NCBI GenBank assembly: GCA_021785515.1
Contig: JAJYEX010000008.1
Span: 1-64,000 of the forward strand
Direction: 5' to 3'
Length of the DNA: 64,000 nt
Source: Pseudomonadota bacterium
Lineage (GTDB): Bacteria; Pseudomonadota; Gammaproteobacteria; Acidiferrobacterales; UBA6901
Positions within the stretch are counted from its first letter, which is position 1, and each line of letters begins with the position of its first letter. The position numbers were made by a program, and so were the translations under genes. The notes under the pieces were generated by a model, which saw only the letters and a program-made list of their open reading frames with translations, did no database searches and was not told the origin of the DNA. This document shows positions 1 through 9,859 of this stretch, piece after piece.

Positions 1-1
1 T

Positions 2-595
2 CTCACAGGCTTTGATTTTAGTCAATCGAAAGTCGATGAAGCCCTGATCCGCACGCTTGGGCGCATGGAATTTACCGATGCCGCGCAGAACGTGGTGCTG
101 GTAGGCGGCACGGGCACCGGCAAAACCTACCTGGCGACCGCCATCGGCGTGCACGGCATCCAACACAAGGCCAAGCGGGTGCGCTTCTATTCGACCGTCG
201 ACCTGGTCAACACGTTGGAGCGGGAGAAAGCCTCGGGGACGCCGGGCAAGCTCGCGATGAGCCTGATGCAGAAGGATCTGGTGATTCTCGATGAACTCGG
301 CTATCTGCCGTTCTCTCAGGCCGGCGGCGCATTGCTGTTTCACCTGCTCTCGAGGCTCTATGAGCGAACGAGCGTCATCATCACAACCAACCTGACCTTC
401 TCCGAATGGAGCAGCGTGTTCGGTGATGCCAAACTCACCACGGCGCTATTGGATCGGCTGACCCATCATTGCCATATCATCGAAACCGGCAACGATTCCT
501 ACCGGTTCAAGCAAAGCAGCGCCAGCGCCAAGGATCGGATCCGTTCTCGCGAAAAGGCCAAGCGTTCTTCCCAGGCCGAGAAGCAAGCGTTCTGA
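2..595 (+). CDS. istB: IS21-family IstB-like ATPase, 5' end outside the window
   Basis: Helper ATPase of an IS21-family transposon, which normally works with the IstA transposase. The reading frame is already open at the left edge, and the residues before the first ATG (position 65) match the usual IstB lead-in, so the gene starts outside the window. Visible are a Walker A motif GGTGTGKT and a Walker B motif ([11 protein letters not shown]). About 197 residues are present against roughly 250 for intact family members. The Lys/Arg/Ser-rich C-terminus is typical. IstA should lie just upstream. Terminal repeats downstream support an element right end near 782. Confidence 0.88.
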   Translation, partial: LTGFDFSQSKVDEALIRTLGRMEFTDAAQNVVLVGGTGTGKTYLATAIGVHGIQHKAKRVRFYSTVDLVNTLEREKASGTPGKLAMSLMQKDLVILDELGYLPFSQAGGALLFHLLSRLYERTSVIITTNLTFSEWSSVFGDAKLTTALLDRLTHHCHIIETGNDSYRFKQSSASAKDRIRSREKAKRSSQAEKQAF

Positions 596-683
596 CATAG
601 CAAAGGGCTCGTCGTCTCACCGCCGCCAGCCCGCTGCCCGATACCATCAACCACGAAAACAGGAGGCCAACACCCACGACAGT

Positions 684-782
684 CTGGTCGACTTATCCAC
701 AGCTGCGTAGTACCTTATGCAGCAATTCGACCTGGTCAATTTTAAACCAGCACGGCTGGTCAATTCGTACCCAGCGCCGACA
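684..782. mobile_element. Right end of the IS21-family element with multiple terminal repeats
   Basis: Three related 19-bp units lie between istB and the next gene: CTGGTCGACTTATCCACAG at 684-702, CTGGTCAATTTTAAACCAG at 732-750 and CTGGTCAATTCGTACCCAG at 756-774. IS21-family elements carry such multiple terminal repeats as transposase binding sites and end in a CA dinucleotide. The sequence GCCGACA ending at 782 is a plausible outer end. The left end and target duplication are not visible, so the exact boundary is inferred. Confidence 0.6.
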
Positions 783-802
783 ACGGTAGCCGTCAGGCAG
801 GA

Positions 803-842
803 TTGACACCTGCGGTCATAGGTGTACACTGATGGTGTACAC
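803..842 (+). promoter_or_regulatory. Promoter with tandem palindromic operators of the Phd/PIN toxin-antitoxin pair
   Basis: TTGACA at 803-808 and TACACT at 825-830 are spaced by 16 bp. The 8-bp palindrome GTGTACAC occurs twice, at 822-829 and 835-842, inside the direct repeat GGTGTACAC. The first copy overlaps the -10 element and the second covers the probable start site. This is the arrangement expected for autorepression by the antitoxin encoded from 858. Confidence 0.6.
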
Positions 843-857
843 AATGAGGAAAGCGGC

Positions 858-1088
858 ATGAAGCACGTCGGCATTAAACAAGCACGTCAGAACCTCCCGG
901 ATCTGATCGATCAAGTGGAGGCCGGGGAGGAAATTCTGATCACGCGCCAAGGCAAGGCGGTGGCGAAGCTGGTATCCGCCCCGACCACGGTGAAACAACT
1001 GCCATCGCTCGAGGAATTTCGCCGTGGGATCGGGCGTTCCGGGACACCGTCGGCGCAGCTCCTTCGGGAGGAACGCGATACCCGATGA
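858..1088 (+). CDS. Type II antitoxin, Phd/YefM-like
   Basis: A 76-residue antitoxin. The N-terminal half (KQARQNLPDLIDQVEAGEE, then ILITRQGKAVAKLV) is the typical Phd/YefM DNA-binding fold, and the C-terminal tail would wrap the toxin. ATG 858 is chosen because it has a GAGGAAAG Shine-Dalgarno-like stretch and begins exactly where family homology begins; an upstream start at 822 would lie inside the operator. The gene overlaps the PIN toxin gene by the four bases ATGA, which implies translational coupling. It probably represses its own promoter through the GTGTACAC sites. Confidence 0.85.
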   Translation: MKHVGIKQARQNLPDLIDQVEAGEEILITRQGKAVAKLVSAPTTVKQLPSLEEFRRGIGRSGTPSAQLLREERDTR

Positions 1089-1510
1089 GTGTGTACATCG
1101 ATACCAGTGTGTTAGGGGCCTATTATTGCCCGGAGCCCGGAAGTCGAGTGGCCGAGGAGGTGGTTCGTCGTATCAAATCCCCTGTCATCAGCGTATTGAG
1201 CGAGGTCGAGTTCTATTCGCTGGTCTCGAAAAAGCGACGACTAAAGGAACTGAACGAACGCCACGCCCGCGAAGTCCTCGATCTCTTTGGGAGTCACATC
1301 GCTGAAGGATTTTACCGGCGAGTTTCACTGTCAACCGATCACTATTTCAAGGCACGACAACTGCTCGGTTCATTCACTGTCCCATTGCACACGTTGGATG
1401 CGATGCACCTTGCGGTGGCCATCGCGGAAATGCTTCCGTTGGCAACGTCTGACCGGACTCTTGCGGCGGCTGCGAAACGTCACAAGTGCAAGGTTGTATT
1501 TGTTAAGTGA
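1085..1510 (+). CDS. PIN-domain toxin ribonuclease (VapC-like)
   Basis: A 141-residue PIN-domain protein, the toxin partner of the overlapping Phd-like antitoxin. The acidic Mg-binding residues are in place: Asp6 (YIDTSV), a Glu at 40 or 42, Asp105 (LDAMHLA) and Asp123 (TSDR). Family members are RNases that cut tRNA or rRNA when the antitoxin is degraded. The gene looks intact and full length, in contrast to many broken neighbours. VapC partnered by a Phd-type antitoxin is a common combination; the RNA target cannot be read from sequence. Confidence 0.88.
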   Translation: MSVYIDTSVLGAYYCPEPGSRVAEEVVRRIKSPVISVLSEVEFYSLVSKKRRLKELNERHAREVLDLFGSHIAEGFYRRVSLSTDHYFKARQLLGSFTVPLHTLDAMHLAVAIAEMLPLATSDRTLAAAAKRHKCKVVFVK

Positions 1511-1521
1511 GATGAAGCGCC

Positions 1522-2763
1522 TCAACGTGATCTCGTCAACGCGACGATAGGACTTGAGGCCCCACTCAAAAACCAAAAATCGCGTCCTCGATTGGACTGA
1601 AGGTCCGTCGTTCGCGGCGATCCGCCAAAAAGCCCTTCAACATTCCCTAAAGTGCGCAGTTCGGTGCATAACCGCGCGATGTCTTCGACGTCCGCGCGCA
1701 CTTCCTGTTCCCATGTCTGGAAGCGTTGTTCGCGGACCTTGCGAGTGGCACTGTAGAAAAATTCGTGTACGAGCGAGCGCAGCGGATTTACGTTTATGAT
1801 GCCGTTTCGTTCATCGCGAAGTTGCGACACCCGGATTTCCATTAATTCGCAGGCCAGCGCCAATTCATCGCTACCGACGGCTTTGCCGCAGAGCGTGAGT
1901 AACGTGATGATATCGCCCTGCTCGCGTGCGGCGAGCAGCCGCTGTATCAACGCCTGTTTGTGCGGACGTTGCAGCGGGTCCGATTCGCGATCGGGATGCA
2001 GGGACTGAGCCGCGCGGCGGAACAGGCGGCGCGCCCAGGTGCCATCCATCAGCTGCCGCATACGCCCCCGGCTGTCGAAATCCTCCGGCGCGCCGGTCCT
2101 ATCGCGGCCGTTCTGCGCTTCGTCGTCAAAGAAGGTGAAGTCCTCATCGCCGACCAGATCCCCTTGCGGGTCATCGTCTGGATCGGGGTTCGCGTCCGGA
2201 GTCGCCGAACGAAACACGTCCTCAAAGGCAGCTTCTGCGAATTCGGAAAATTCTGCCACCTTGGCATCTAGCTCAGCTTTGTTCATACCAAGAAGCGCCG
2301 TAAGCGAGGCGGAGAACCGCTCATACAACTGCTCACCGGCGGCGGCATCCACCCGCTGGACTCGCTGAATGGTTTCGGTAATCCAGTCGCCAAATTCCTC
2401 CCGTTGCCCGCTGCAAAGGCTTTTGCGGGAGAAAAGCTCGATCAGGCGTTCCGCCAACCGGATCAGGGGGTCAATGTGACCGTGATCGGCTTCTCGAAGA
2501 CAGGACTGATAACGTTCCACCAGTGCGTCCAAATCCGCCGCTAGCTTACGATTGAGATTCTCCTGCCGCTGCAACTGCTTACGCAGCTTATCGAAGCGTT
2601 GCTGCAAGATGTGATGGCTGCGATGAGTGGCGGTACTGGTGCCGAGAGAAATTTCCATGTCGTCTGCCCGGTGAGCGTCAGATTTCCAAACATCGGCAGC
2701 ATAGGGGAGACCCAGCAGTGGATGCAAGAATCCGCTGTTCGGACGCACAAAGGTGACGGGCAC
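1522..2763 (-). CDS. Orphan J-domain (DnaJ-like) protein
   Basis: A 413-residue protein of unknown role. A coiled-coil-prone segment lies at about residues 48-90, an acidic linker rich in Asp/Glu at 185-230, and a J-domain-like segment at about 243-285 contains the HPD motif (256-258) that stimulates DnaK ATPase. No zinc-finger or C-terminal DnaJ domains are present, so this is a type III J protein that would recruit Hsp70 to some partner. The GTG start at 2763 and an ATG at 2658 (residue 36) are both possible; neither has a clear ribosome-binding site, and the first 35 residues look unconserved. It points towards the first toxin-antitoxin pair and ends 12 bases from it. Confidence 0.55.
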   Translation of the reverse strand: MPVTFVRPNSGFLHPLLGLPYAADVWKSDAHRADDMEISLGTSTATHRSHHILQQRFDKLRKQLQRQENLNRKLAADLDALVERYQSCLREADHGHIDPLIRLAERLIELFSRKSLCSGQREEFGDWITETIQRVQRVDAAAGEQLYERFSASLTALLGMNKAELDAKVAEFSEFAEAAFEDVFRSATPDANPDPDDDPQGDLVGDEDFTFFDDEAQNGRDRTGAPEDFDSRGRMRQLMDGTWARRLFRRAAQSLHPDRESDPLQRPHKQALIQRLLAAREQGDIITLLTLCGKAVGSDELALACELMEIRVSQLRDERNGIINVNPLRSLVHEFFYSATRKVREQRFQTWEQEVRADVEDIARLCTELRTLGNVEGLFGGSPRTTDLQSNRGRDFWFLSGASSPIVALTRSR

Positions 2764-2873
2764 TGGTCAACAGCTCGAAAACCCTCCAAGCGGCCTCTCT
2801 GGTTTGATTGGCAGCGCCGCTCTAGCGACATCTGTGACCTGAACCGAAAATCCGACAATCTGGCCGGTACAGT

Positions 2874-2902
2874 CTGCAATATATAGCACGTAGTACTATA
2901 AT
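2874..2902 (+). promoter_or_regulatory. Promoter candidate of the HigBA-like pair
   Basis: A perfect TATAAT lies at 2897-2902, with a weak -35 (CTGCAA, 2874-2879) 17 bp upstream. The palindrome TAGTACTA at 2891-2898 overlaps the -10 and is a candidate operator for the HTH antitoxin. The ATG of the toxin frame follows at 2917. Confidence 0.5.
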
Positions 2903-2916
2903 ATTCTTGTGAGCGC

Positions 2917-3296
2917 ATGAAAACTTACAAGACCAAGTGGTTCCACCGGTGGGCGGCCAGGGAAGGGCTCGATGATAGGGTATATTGCGTGCGGCGGCGC
3001 GAAAGCTGGAGCAGGGGTTAGCCGATGCGCTCGGCGGTAACGTGTACAAAAAACGTGTGGCACTTTCTGGCCGTTGTAAGCGCGGCGGTGCGCGGACCTT
3101 GGTCGCATTTCGACGCGTAAGCTCGGCGTTCTTCTTCTATGGCTATCCGAAGAACGAGCGGGCCACCATTACGGACCGCGAGCTTGAGGGGTTGCGCCTA
3201 TTGGCCAAGGAGCTGCTGGGCTACGGCGAGGCGCAGCTCGCCACGGCCGTGAGGGCTGGGGAATTGTTCGAGGTTAACGACGATGACGAAACGTAA
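2917..3296 (+). pseudogene. HigB/RelE-like toxin, frameshifted
   Basis: The sequence encodes a RelE-superfamily toxin of the HigB-like type that would act as a ribosome-dependent mRNA endonuclease. Starting at ATG 2917, the first 23 residues (MKTYKTKWFHRWAAREGLDD and on) match the family N-terminus. Then the frame breaks and runs to a stop. The rest (AAARKLEQGLADALGG, then KKRVA, FFFYGYPKNERATI and GELFEV) continues from about 2985 in another frame to 3296. Two extra bases in the TA run GGTATATTG (2979-2987) explain the shift. The only in-frame start of the second frame is TTG 2985, which would lack the first strand and helix. The toxin is therefore probably dead or in a frame-switchable state. 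Confidence 0.7.
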
Positions 3297-3594
3297 GGCT
3301 ATTCTGGAATCGGTACATGCAACCGCGCGCGGGCTGCACAAGGCCGACGTCATGCGCGCGCAGACAATGCGCGAATTCGATCGGCTGTGCCTGCCACCGG
3401 TACGCGCCTACAGTGCGACGCAAATCAAACGCCTGCGCGAACGCAATAGGGCGAGCCAGGCGGTCTTTGCGGCCTATCTCAATACCAGCGTCTCGACCGT
3501 CCAGAAGTGGGAGCGCGGGGAAAAGAAGCCGCATGGACCATCGCTCAAACTGCTGAGCTTGGTGGATTCGAAAGGCTTACAGGCGCTGGTTTGA
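3283..3594 (+). CDS. HigA-like antitoxin, XRE-family HTH
   Basis: A 103-residue protein with a Cro/C1-type helix-turn-helix at about residues 45-100 (QIKRLRERNRASQAVFAAYL, then STVQKWERG). It overlaps the end of the HigB-like toxin frame by 14 bases, the reversed toxin-antitoxin order typical of HigBA. It should neutralise the toxin and repress the promoter at 2874-2902. The antitoxin is intact although the toxin is frameshifted, a pattern expected when the toxin is lost first. Confidence 0.82.
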   Translation: MTKRKAILESVHATARGLHKADVMRAQTMREFDRLCLPPVRAYSATQIKRLRERNRASQAVFAAYLNTSVSTVQKWERGEKKPHGPSLKLLSLVDSKGLQALV

Positions 3595-3977
3595 GACGTG
3601 GGAAAGTTGTCATAAGTCGGATTTGCTGCGCTGTGATTTTGTTGTTATCGGGTTGCGCACCTGTGCAGCACGATGCAATTCGTTGCGTGGCAACATAATT
3701 TGAGTTCATGCCTCTGGCCGCATGGAGGCACATAAGTATGCGTCGTTTCGCGATTTGTAAGCAGAGGGGCAGAGGTTCAAATCCCTCTGCAATCATGCAA
3801 GACTGCGAGCGTGCAGCTGGTTATGATACGTGACCCGTAATTCGCCAGGCGCACGTACCTGGTCGACATGCGCCTTTTTTCCCATGATGACAGCCCTGTC
3901 ATCCAGAGCACAACTGACATCACAATGCTCCGGGTACGGCGGTGTCAGGACGATCCTCAATCGTGCCGAGTTGTGGA
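3595..3977. other. Non-coding stretch with a tRNA-3'-end-like remnant
   Basis: No convincing gene. A hairpin TGCCTC...GAGGCA lies at about 3710-3731. At about 3766-3801, TTTGTAAGCAGAGG is followed by GCAGAGG-TTCAAATC-CCTCTGC, which resembles an anticodon arm and T-arm but has an 8-base loop and no acceptor partner. It may be a decayed tRNA fragment or an old attachment site. The 7-bp stem is perfect; the tRNA interpretation is weak. Confidence 0.3.
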
Positions 3978-4376
3978 TCAGAATTTCTCTTGGCGCCAGA
4001 AATCAGCTGGCGCCAGAATCGGGATTTGCTGGAATTTCTCCAGCACCAGAAGGTCCTTGTCGCCGGTCACAATGCAGTCGCAACGACCACCCAAGGCCGT
4101 GGCCAGCACGATGTCGTCATCCGGGTCGCGACAGACCGGCTCTTCCAACGAAACGGCTTCAACCATGTTCATCCTGCCCCGAAGCAGGGACACCACTTCG
4201 CGCGTCTCTTGGCGTGAAAACTCGAGCTTGCCGGTGAGTTTTTCCTCCAGTTCTTCGAGCAGCGGTTTCGACGAAATCAGCGCGTGATTGCGTGCGCAGT
4301 GTTCCAGAAGCTCGCTGCACGTGCCTCGCGCAATGAATGCCGCAATCAGAACATTGGTGTCCAGCAGGACTCTCAT
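3978..4376 (-). CDS. PIN-domain toxin of the COG1569 type
   Basis: A 132-residue putative toxin RNase. Acidic active-site residues are visible at Asp6 (LLDTNVLIAAF), Glu41/42, Asp88 (RDPDDDIVLATA) and Asp106/108 (TGDKDLL). The pattern RDPDDD followed by TGDKDLL is typical of the family once annotated as toxin-antitoxin PIN proteins. The start overlaps the stop of the ribbon-helix-helix gene at 4373-4376 by ATGA, so the pair is co-translated. The gene seems complete. Confidence 0.85.
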   Translation of the reverse strand: MRVLLDTNVLIAAFIARGTCSELLEHCARNHALISSKPLLEELEEKLTGKLEFSRQETREVVSLLRGRMNMVEAVSLEEPVCRDPDDDIVLATALGGRCDCIVTGDKDLLVLEKFQQIPILAPADFWRQEKF

Positions 4377-4591
4377 GAAATCCGCTTGAACACGTCCTCA
4401 TCCGTAAAGATATCCTGCGCTTGAGCCTTGGCGAGCAGCCTGGCACGGAGTTGACGGAAGCGACGCATGAACAAGTAATCACGCAGGGACTCGCGAACAA
4501 CGTCACTGCGTGAAATACCTTCATCGCGCACCACTTTGTCCAGCTCTGCCTTGATCTCTTCCGGAACGCTGATGGTAATGGTTTCACGCAT
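4373..4591 (-). CDS. Ribbon-helix-helix antitoxin
   Basis: A 72-residue protein whose N-terminus (RETITISVPEEIKAELDKVV, then GISRSDVVRESLRDYL) is a classic ribbon-helix-helix DNA-binding fold. The remaining C-terminal part should bind the PIN toxin encoded directly downstream. The ATG at 4591 is chosen over a start further upstream because homology begins there and because the upstream bases contain a perfect palindrome that should be the operator. Confidence 0.82.
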   Translation of the reverse strand: MRETITISVPEEIKAELDKVVRDEGISRSDVVRESLRDYLFMRRFRQLRARLLAKAQAQDIFTDEDVFKRIS

Positions 4592-4614
4592 GGCTAGATC
4601 CTCATTCAAACTGC

Positions 4615-4652
4615 TTGTATTAGAATCTAATACAAACATCGACCACTGTAAA
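4615..4652 (-). promoter_or_regulatory. Promoter and 21-bp palindromic operator of the RHH/PIN pair
   Basis: A perfect palindrome with arms TTGTATTAGA and TCTAATACAA around one central base spans 4615-4635. On the minus strand, TTTACA (4652-4647) and TAGATT (4629-4624) form a promoter with a 17-bp spacer, and the palindrome sits on the -10. This is the expected target of the ribbon-helix-helix antitoxin. Confidence 0.65.
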
Positions 4653-4701
4653 GTGAGTATTGACTGCGGCTTCGCCCGAAGCGGCCGTCTGGCCTGGAAC
4701 A

Positions 4702-4853
4702 ATTCATCAGGCGGTCGAGGTAGTGGTAGGTGGTGTTGTCTTTCACGCCCACGGCGGTCACGTTGCCCCCCCAGAGTCGTAGGTGTAGGCGAGGATCTCG
4801 CCTTTTGCCATTCGCCGAGATTTGATCCACCCGTTGGCGACCTCTTTGGTCAT
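4702..4853 (-). pseudogene. RHS/YD-repeat protein fragment, frameshifted
   Basis: Read on the minus strand, the sequence gives GEILAYTYDSGG and then, after a one-base shift in a run of G (around 4766-4773), NVTAVGVKDNTTYHYLDRLM. This is the tyrosine-aspartate repeat pattern of RHS/YD toxins and wall-associated proteins. Only about 50 residues remain, with no start, core or toxin tip. It is a relic in a zone of broken genes. Confidence 0.4.
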
Positions 4854-4878
4854 CTCTCCGGTTTTTTAAGGTCAGTAA

Positions 4879-5044
4879 ATGAAGTACAACAAGCCCCCAC
4901 TCAGCCTCGAACAGCAAGTCGAGCACCTTATCACTCGCGGGCTAAGAATCCAGGATAAAGCGATGGCTGCTCACTACCTAGGCCACATCTATCTATTATC
5001 GACTTCGCGCTTATTGGCTCTCGCTCGAACTGGTTCGGGAGTAA
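4879..5044 (+). pseudogene. Abi-like (AbiD/AbiF-type) phage-defence gene, N-terminal fragment
   Basis: ATG 4879 opens MKYNKPPLSLEQQVEHLITR, the standard N-terminus of Abi_2 family abortive-infection proteins. After HYLGHI (about 4990) the frame must shift by one base to continue with the family motif YYRLRAYWLSLELVRE, which ends at TAA 5042-5044. About 55 of the usual 300 or so residues remain. A four-base TATC in place of three bases at 4990-4993 accounts for the frameshift. It is a dead remnant of a phage-resistance gene. Confidence 0.6.
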
Positions 5045-5277
5045 AGCCCTTTTGCGCGGCAGTGCTCGGCAAGCTGCGCTTCGTTCCGCGCCGAGGTTTC
5101 CACGATTGCCGCAAGCTTCGCGTTTGGACTACGTGCCTTGCCTTACCTGCGCTAATTGGCAAGGATCGCAGAACCGGGTGTAATCGGGTATAAGCACGGC
5201 GTGAAGGCACAACCCAAAGCCTGATTGGCAAAAATTTTTGAACTTGCCATATCGGATAAAATCAGGCGTACTCGGGC
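5045..5277. other. Non-coding stretch between two gene remnants
   Basis: No gene, RNA or clear repeat is seen. The stretch carries stops in all frames and separates the Abi-like relic from the Fic relic. Confidence 0.4.
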
Positions 5278-6045
5278 ATGAAATCGGATATGGATGCCGC
5301 TGAATGCAAAACCCCACATCCCTATAACCTAGGAACTCCTCAAGCTCATTGCCGAGATTGACGAGTTTAAGGGCAAATGGGAAGCGCTTAAAAATATGTC
5401 CCCCGAGCGGCTGCGGCAGCTCCGCAAGGTGGCGACCATTGAAAGCATCGGTTCATCCACGCGGATCGAGGGCGCGAATCTCACCGACATGCAGGTAGAG
5501 ACCTTGCTCTCGAACCTTACGTCCACGTCCTTCAAGTCCCGAGATGAGCAGGAAGTCGCCGGTTACTCCGAAGCAATGGATGCCGTCTTCCAAGCGTATG
5601 AAGATTTACGCATCACGGAAAACCATATCCGGCAGTTTCACCAGACCTTGTTACGCCATAGCGATAAGGACGAGCCCAACGGGGCGACTACAAAAAGCTC
5701 CCCAACCACGTTGTCGCCATCGATGAGCACGGCAAGGAAATTGGGGTGGTTCTTGAAACTGCTACGCCGTTTGATACCCCCCCCGCGAAATGGAAGAATT
5801 GGTACGCTGGGTGAACAAGGCCATCGACGAACACAGCCTGCACCCGCTGTTAATCATTGCCGTCTTTGTTGTCGTATTTCTGGCTATCCACCCCTTTTCA
5901 GGATGGCAACGGCTGGCTGTCCCGTATCCTGGCGACCCTGTTGCTGCTGCGGGCAGGGTATAGTTATGTGCCCTATGCGTCGCTGGAAAGCGTGGTCGAG
6001 GGAAACAAGGGTTTGTACTACAAGGCACTTCAAACTGCATGTAGG
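5278..6045 (+). pseudogene. Fic-domain protein gene with several frameshifts
   Basis: Fic proteins AMPylate target proteins. The family sequence can be followed only by changing frame four times. MKSDMDAAECKTPHPYNL starts at 5278; ELLKLIAEIDEFKGKW, then VATIESIGSSTRIEGANLTD, runs from about 5333; GDYKKLPNHVVAIDEHGKEI runs from about 5683; REMEELVRWVNKAIDEHSLH runs from about 5784; and QDGNGWLSRILATLLLLRAG continues from about 5902. The catalytic loop HPFxDGNGR is split by an extra T and its Arg is Trp. The inhibitory S/TxxxE/N helix (SSTRIEGAN) is present. The shifts fall in short homopolymers, for example eight C at 5777-5784. Homology stops after NKGLYYKAL near 6030. Confidence 0.75.
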
Positions 6046-6099
6046 TGTTCGTCGATGCATCGTTTGGCGATCGCAGATCCCACGGACCCGCAAAGGGCC

Positions 6100-6609
6100 A
6101 TGGTGGGCCTCGCGTGGGCCGCCACGCAAGCCGCTGACCTCGCGCGCACGGCGCCCGATCAGGTCGACAACGCGGTGCGGGGCATCCCGGAGCGGATCTA
6201 CGCCGGTGCGAACAAAGCTGGCGACAACCTAAGCAGCGCGCTGGGAAATGAGGTCCGGGACCGGGGGGTTGAAATGGGGCAGGCCATCACGCTCGCGATC
6301 ACTGAGGCGGCGAGCACCGGCGCGGCGTCGATCAAGCAGGCAACTGACGACTTGCCACGACTCGCTTCTCAGCAGCAGGCGCAGATCGTGCTTGAGTGGC
6401 AGGCGGCACCTGCCGATGCCGCGCGCACAGATCAGGCAAGGATTGCTCGGCCGTCTGTCGATGCGCTTCGCCGGCGCCGCCTCGGCCCGGTTGAGCGGAC
6501 ACCTCACGTCCTGGGCCATTCGCCTTTCCGCCGTTTCGCCGGTGCACCGAACTGCGGCGTGCTGCGCGCCCGGGATGGGCGGGCCTATGATGTATGCCTG
6601 ACGAAGTGA
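6100..6609 (+). CDS. Hypothetical protein or fragment, function unknown
   Basis: An open frame of 169 residues downstream of, and in frame with, the last Fic piece. The first 85 residues (from MVGLAWAATQAADLARTAPD onward) are Ala-rich, amphipathic and free of low-complexity repeats. The rest is Arg-rich and less convincing. ATG 6100 is only the first ATG after Fic homology ends and has no good ribosome-binding site. No family is recognised. It may be the tail of another decayed gene. Confidence 0.3.
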   Translation: MVGLAWAATQAADLARTAPDQVDNAVRGIPERIYAGANKAGDNLSSALGNEVRDRGVEMGQAITLAITEAASTGAASIKQATDDLPRLASQQQAQIVLEWQAAPADAARTDQARIARPSVDALRRRRLGPVERTPHVLGHSPFRRFAGAPNCGVLRARDGRAYDVCLTK

Positions 6610-6665
6610 AACACCCTTGGGGGCGGTCTGCCCGGGTCGCCGGAGGCGCCTGCCGCACATCACGC

Positions 6666-6863
6666 TCAACGTGTTGTCGCACCGGATTGGTCACCTTCCG
6701 GAACGGATGGCGCCGGGTTCAATGCCGCGCGCATCTTGCGCAGATATTTCTCCCGCTGCTCCGGTGTCAACGCCGGCCGGGGCAGAGCCATAATAGGCGA
6801 GGTCCGCAGGCGATTGAGGCAGTGCGCCAGGCGATTCGGGCCTGCAAACTCCACTGCGTGCAT
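6666..6863 (-). CDS. Small hypothetical protein, possibly a gene remnant
   Basis: A 65-residue frame (MHAVEFAGPNRLAHCLNRLR, then ALPRPALTPEQREKYLRKMR) that reads like real protein, with a charged C-terminal helix. The frame stays open further upstream and runs antisense into katG, so the true start is unclear and the upstream part is not coding. It may be the C-terminal stub of a lost gene. No family is recognised. Confidence 0.3.
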   Translation of the reverse strand: MHAVEFAGPNRLAHCLNRLRTSPIMALPRPALTPEQREKYLRKMRAALNPAPSVPEGDQSGATTR

Positions 6864-7094
6864 TATCTCTGCGGCCCGGACGACTGATTCACCTCGCTTC
6901 GCATGGATTTTTGCCGATAGCTCACGGCTATCCTGCCGATGATGACATTCAATTGGAGCTTCTCGTTCACCCCGCTTAATCTTTGTTCCAAGCTGCGTTG
7001 CCGGAGATAGGTTGAGCCGCATCGAGGCAATATCCTGAGAGGGGCGTAACCCGCATTTTCCTCGCGCAGTTAGTTGGTTCCGCACACAGTGTGA

Positions 7095-9299
<2,205 letters not shown>

Positions 9300-9348
9300 T
9301 TCTGGAGGATCGACGTCAGGGAAGTAAAGGCAGCGTAAGTGGCAGTGC

Positions 9349-9380
9349 GGGGCGCGCGGGTCAGTTTTCCTGCGCGCCCC
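9349..9380 (+). terminator. Stem-loop downstream of katG
   Basis: GGGGCGCGCGGG (9349-9360) pairs with CCTGCGCGCCCC (9369-9380) through 12 bp including one G-U pair, around the loop TCAGTTTT. No T run follows, so this is either a weak terminator or an mRNA-stabilising hairpin. Confidence 0.4.
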
Positions 9381-9392
9381 ACAGGTCCTGAC

Positions 9393-9563
9393 GTTATCCT
9401 TTTCCTTCAGCGTTCCAGAAACGTCATCGGTGATTCTGGTAATGACGGGAGACGACATTTCAAAATCATCGGTGTAGTGCGAAAGAATGCGGTCCATATC
9501 ATGGGTGTTCCACGATTCAATCCATTCTTTGGCGAAATGTTCCGCTATCGCCTGGGTGATCAT
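9393..9563 (-). pseudogene. NTF2/SnoaL-like protein, N-terminal fragment
   Basis: The minus strand encodes MITQAIAEHFAKEWIESWNT, then HDMDRILSHYTDDFEMSSPV. This is the first helix and strand of SnoaL/NTF2-like fold proteins. Homology ends after about 57 residues (SGTLKEKD), and the frame then runs antisense into the end of katG. The protein would normally be 120-150 residues. It is interpreted as a gene truncated by rearrangement at the katG side. Confidence 0.5.
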
Positions 9564-9649
9564 GGGCAGGATCCCTGATGACAATTCGGTGACTAAAATG
9601 CCATATCACTCTGGGCCAACGCCATAAAAATTGGTGGGTTCGTTCCGAC

Positions 9650-9700
9650 GGCCGGAATCGCAATCAGAGGATCGGGGTTTAAATCCCCCTGCCGGTTCCA
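9650..9700 (+). other. tRNA 3'-end-like remnant
   Basis: AATCAGAGGATC is followed by a T-arm-like CGGGG-TTTAAAT-CCCC and then TGCCGGTTCCA, which ends in CCA at 9700. A matching 5' acceptor strand (ACCGGCA) is absent upstream, so no complete tRNA is present. Remnants like this are left when integrative elements recombine at a tRNA 3' end. It marks the boundary between the accessory zone and the conserved genes. Confidence 0.35.
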
Positions 9701-9859
9701 TTGGCTCCATAAAAGCAATGGCTTAGAGGAGGTTGGTATGAATACAGGAACGTTGCGTGTGGCGACATACGGTCGAGTCCGCATCGCGGATATATGATAT
9801 TCTGGCCTCGAAAAATAGGCGCACAACCCATCGAGAATTGCGCTTAAGGAGAGGCTGCT

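Noticed and set aside
9593-9826. A 77-residue minus-strand frame with NRQGDLNPDP
   Set aside because: This string is the typical antisense translation of a tRNA T-arm region, so it reflects the tRNA-like remnant and not a gene.
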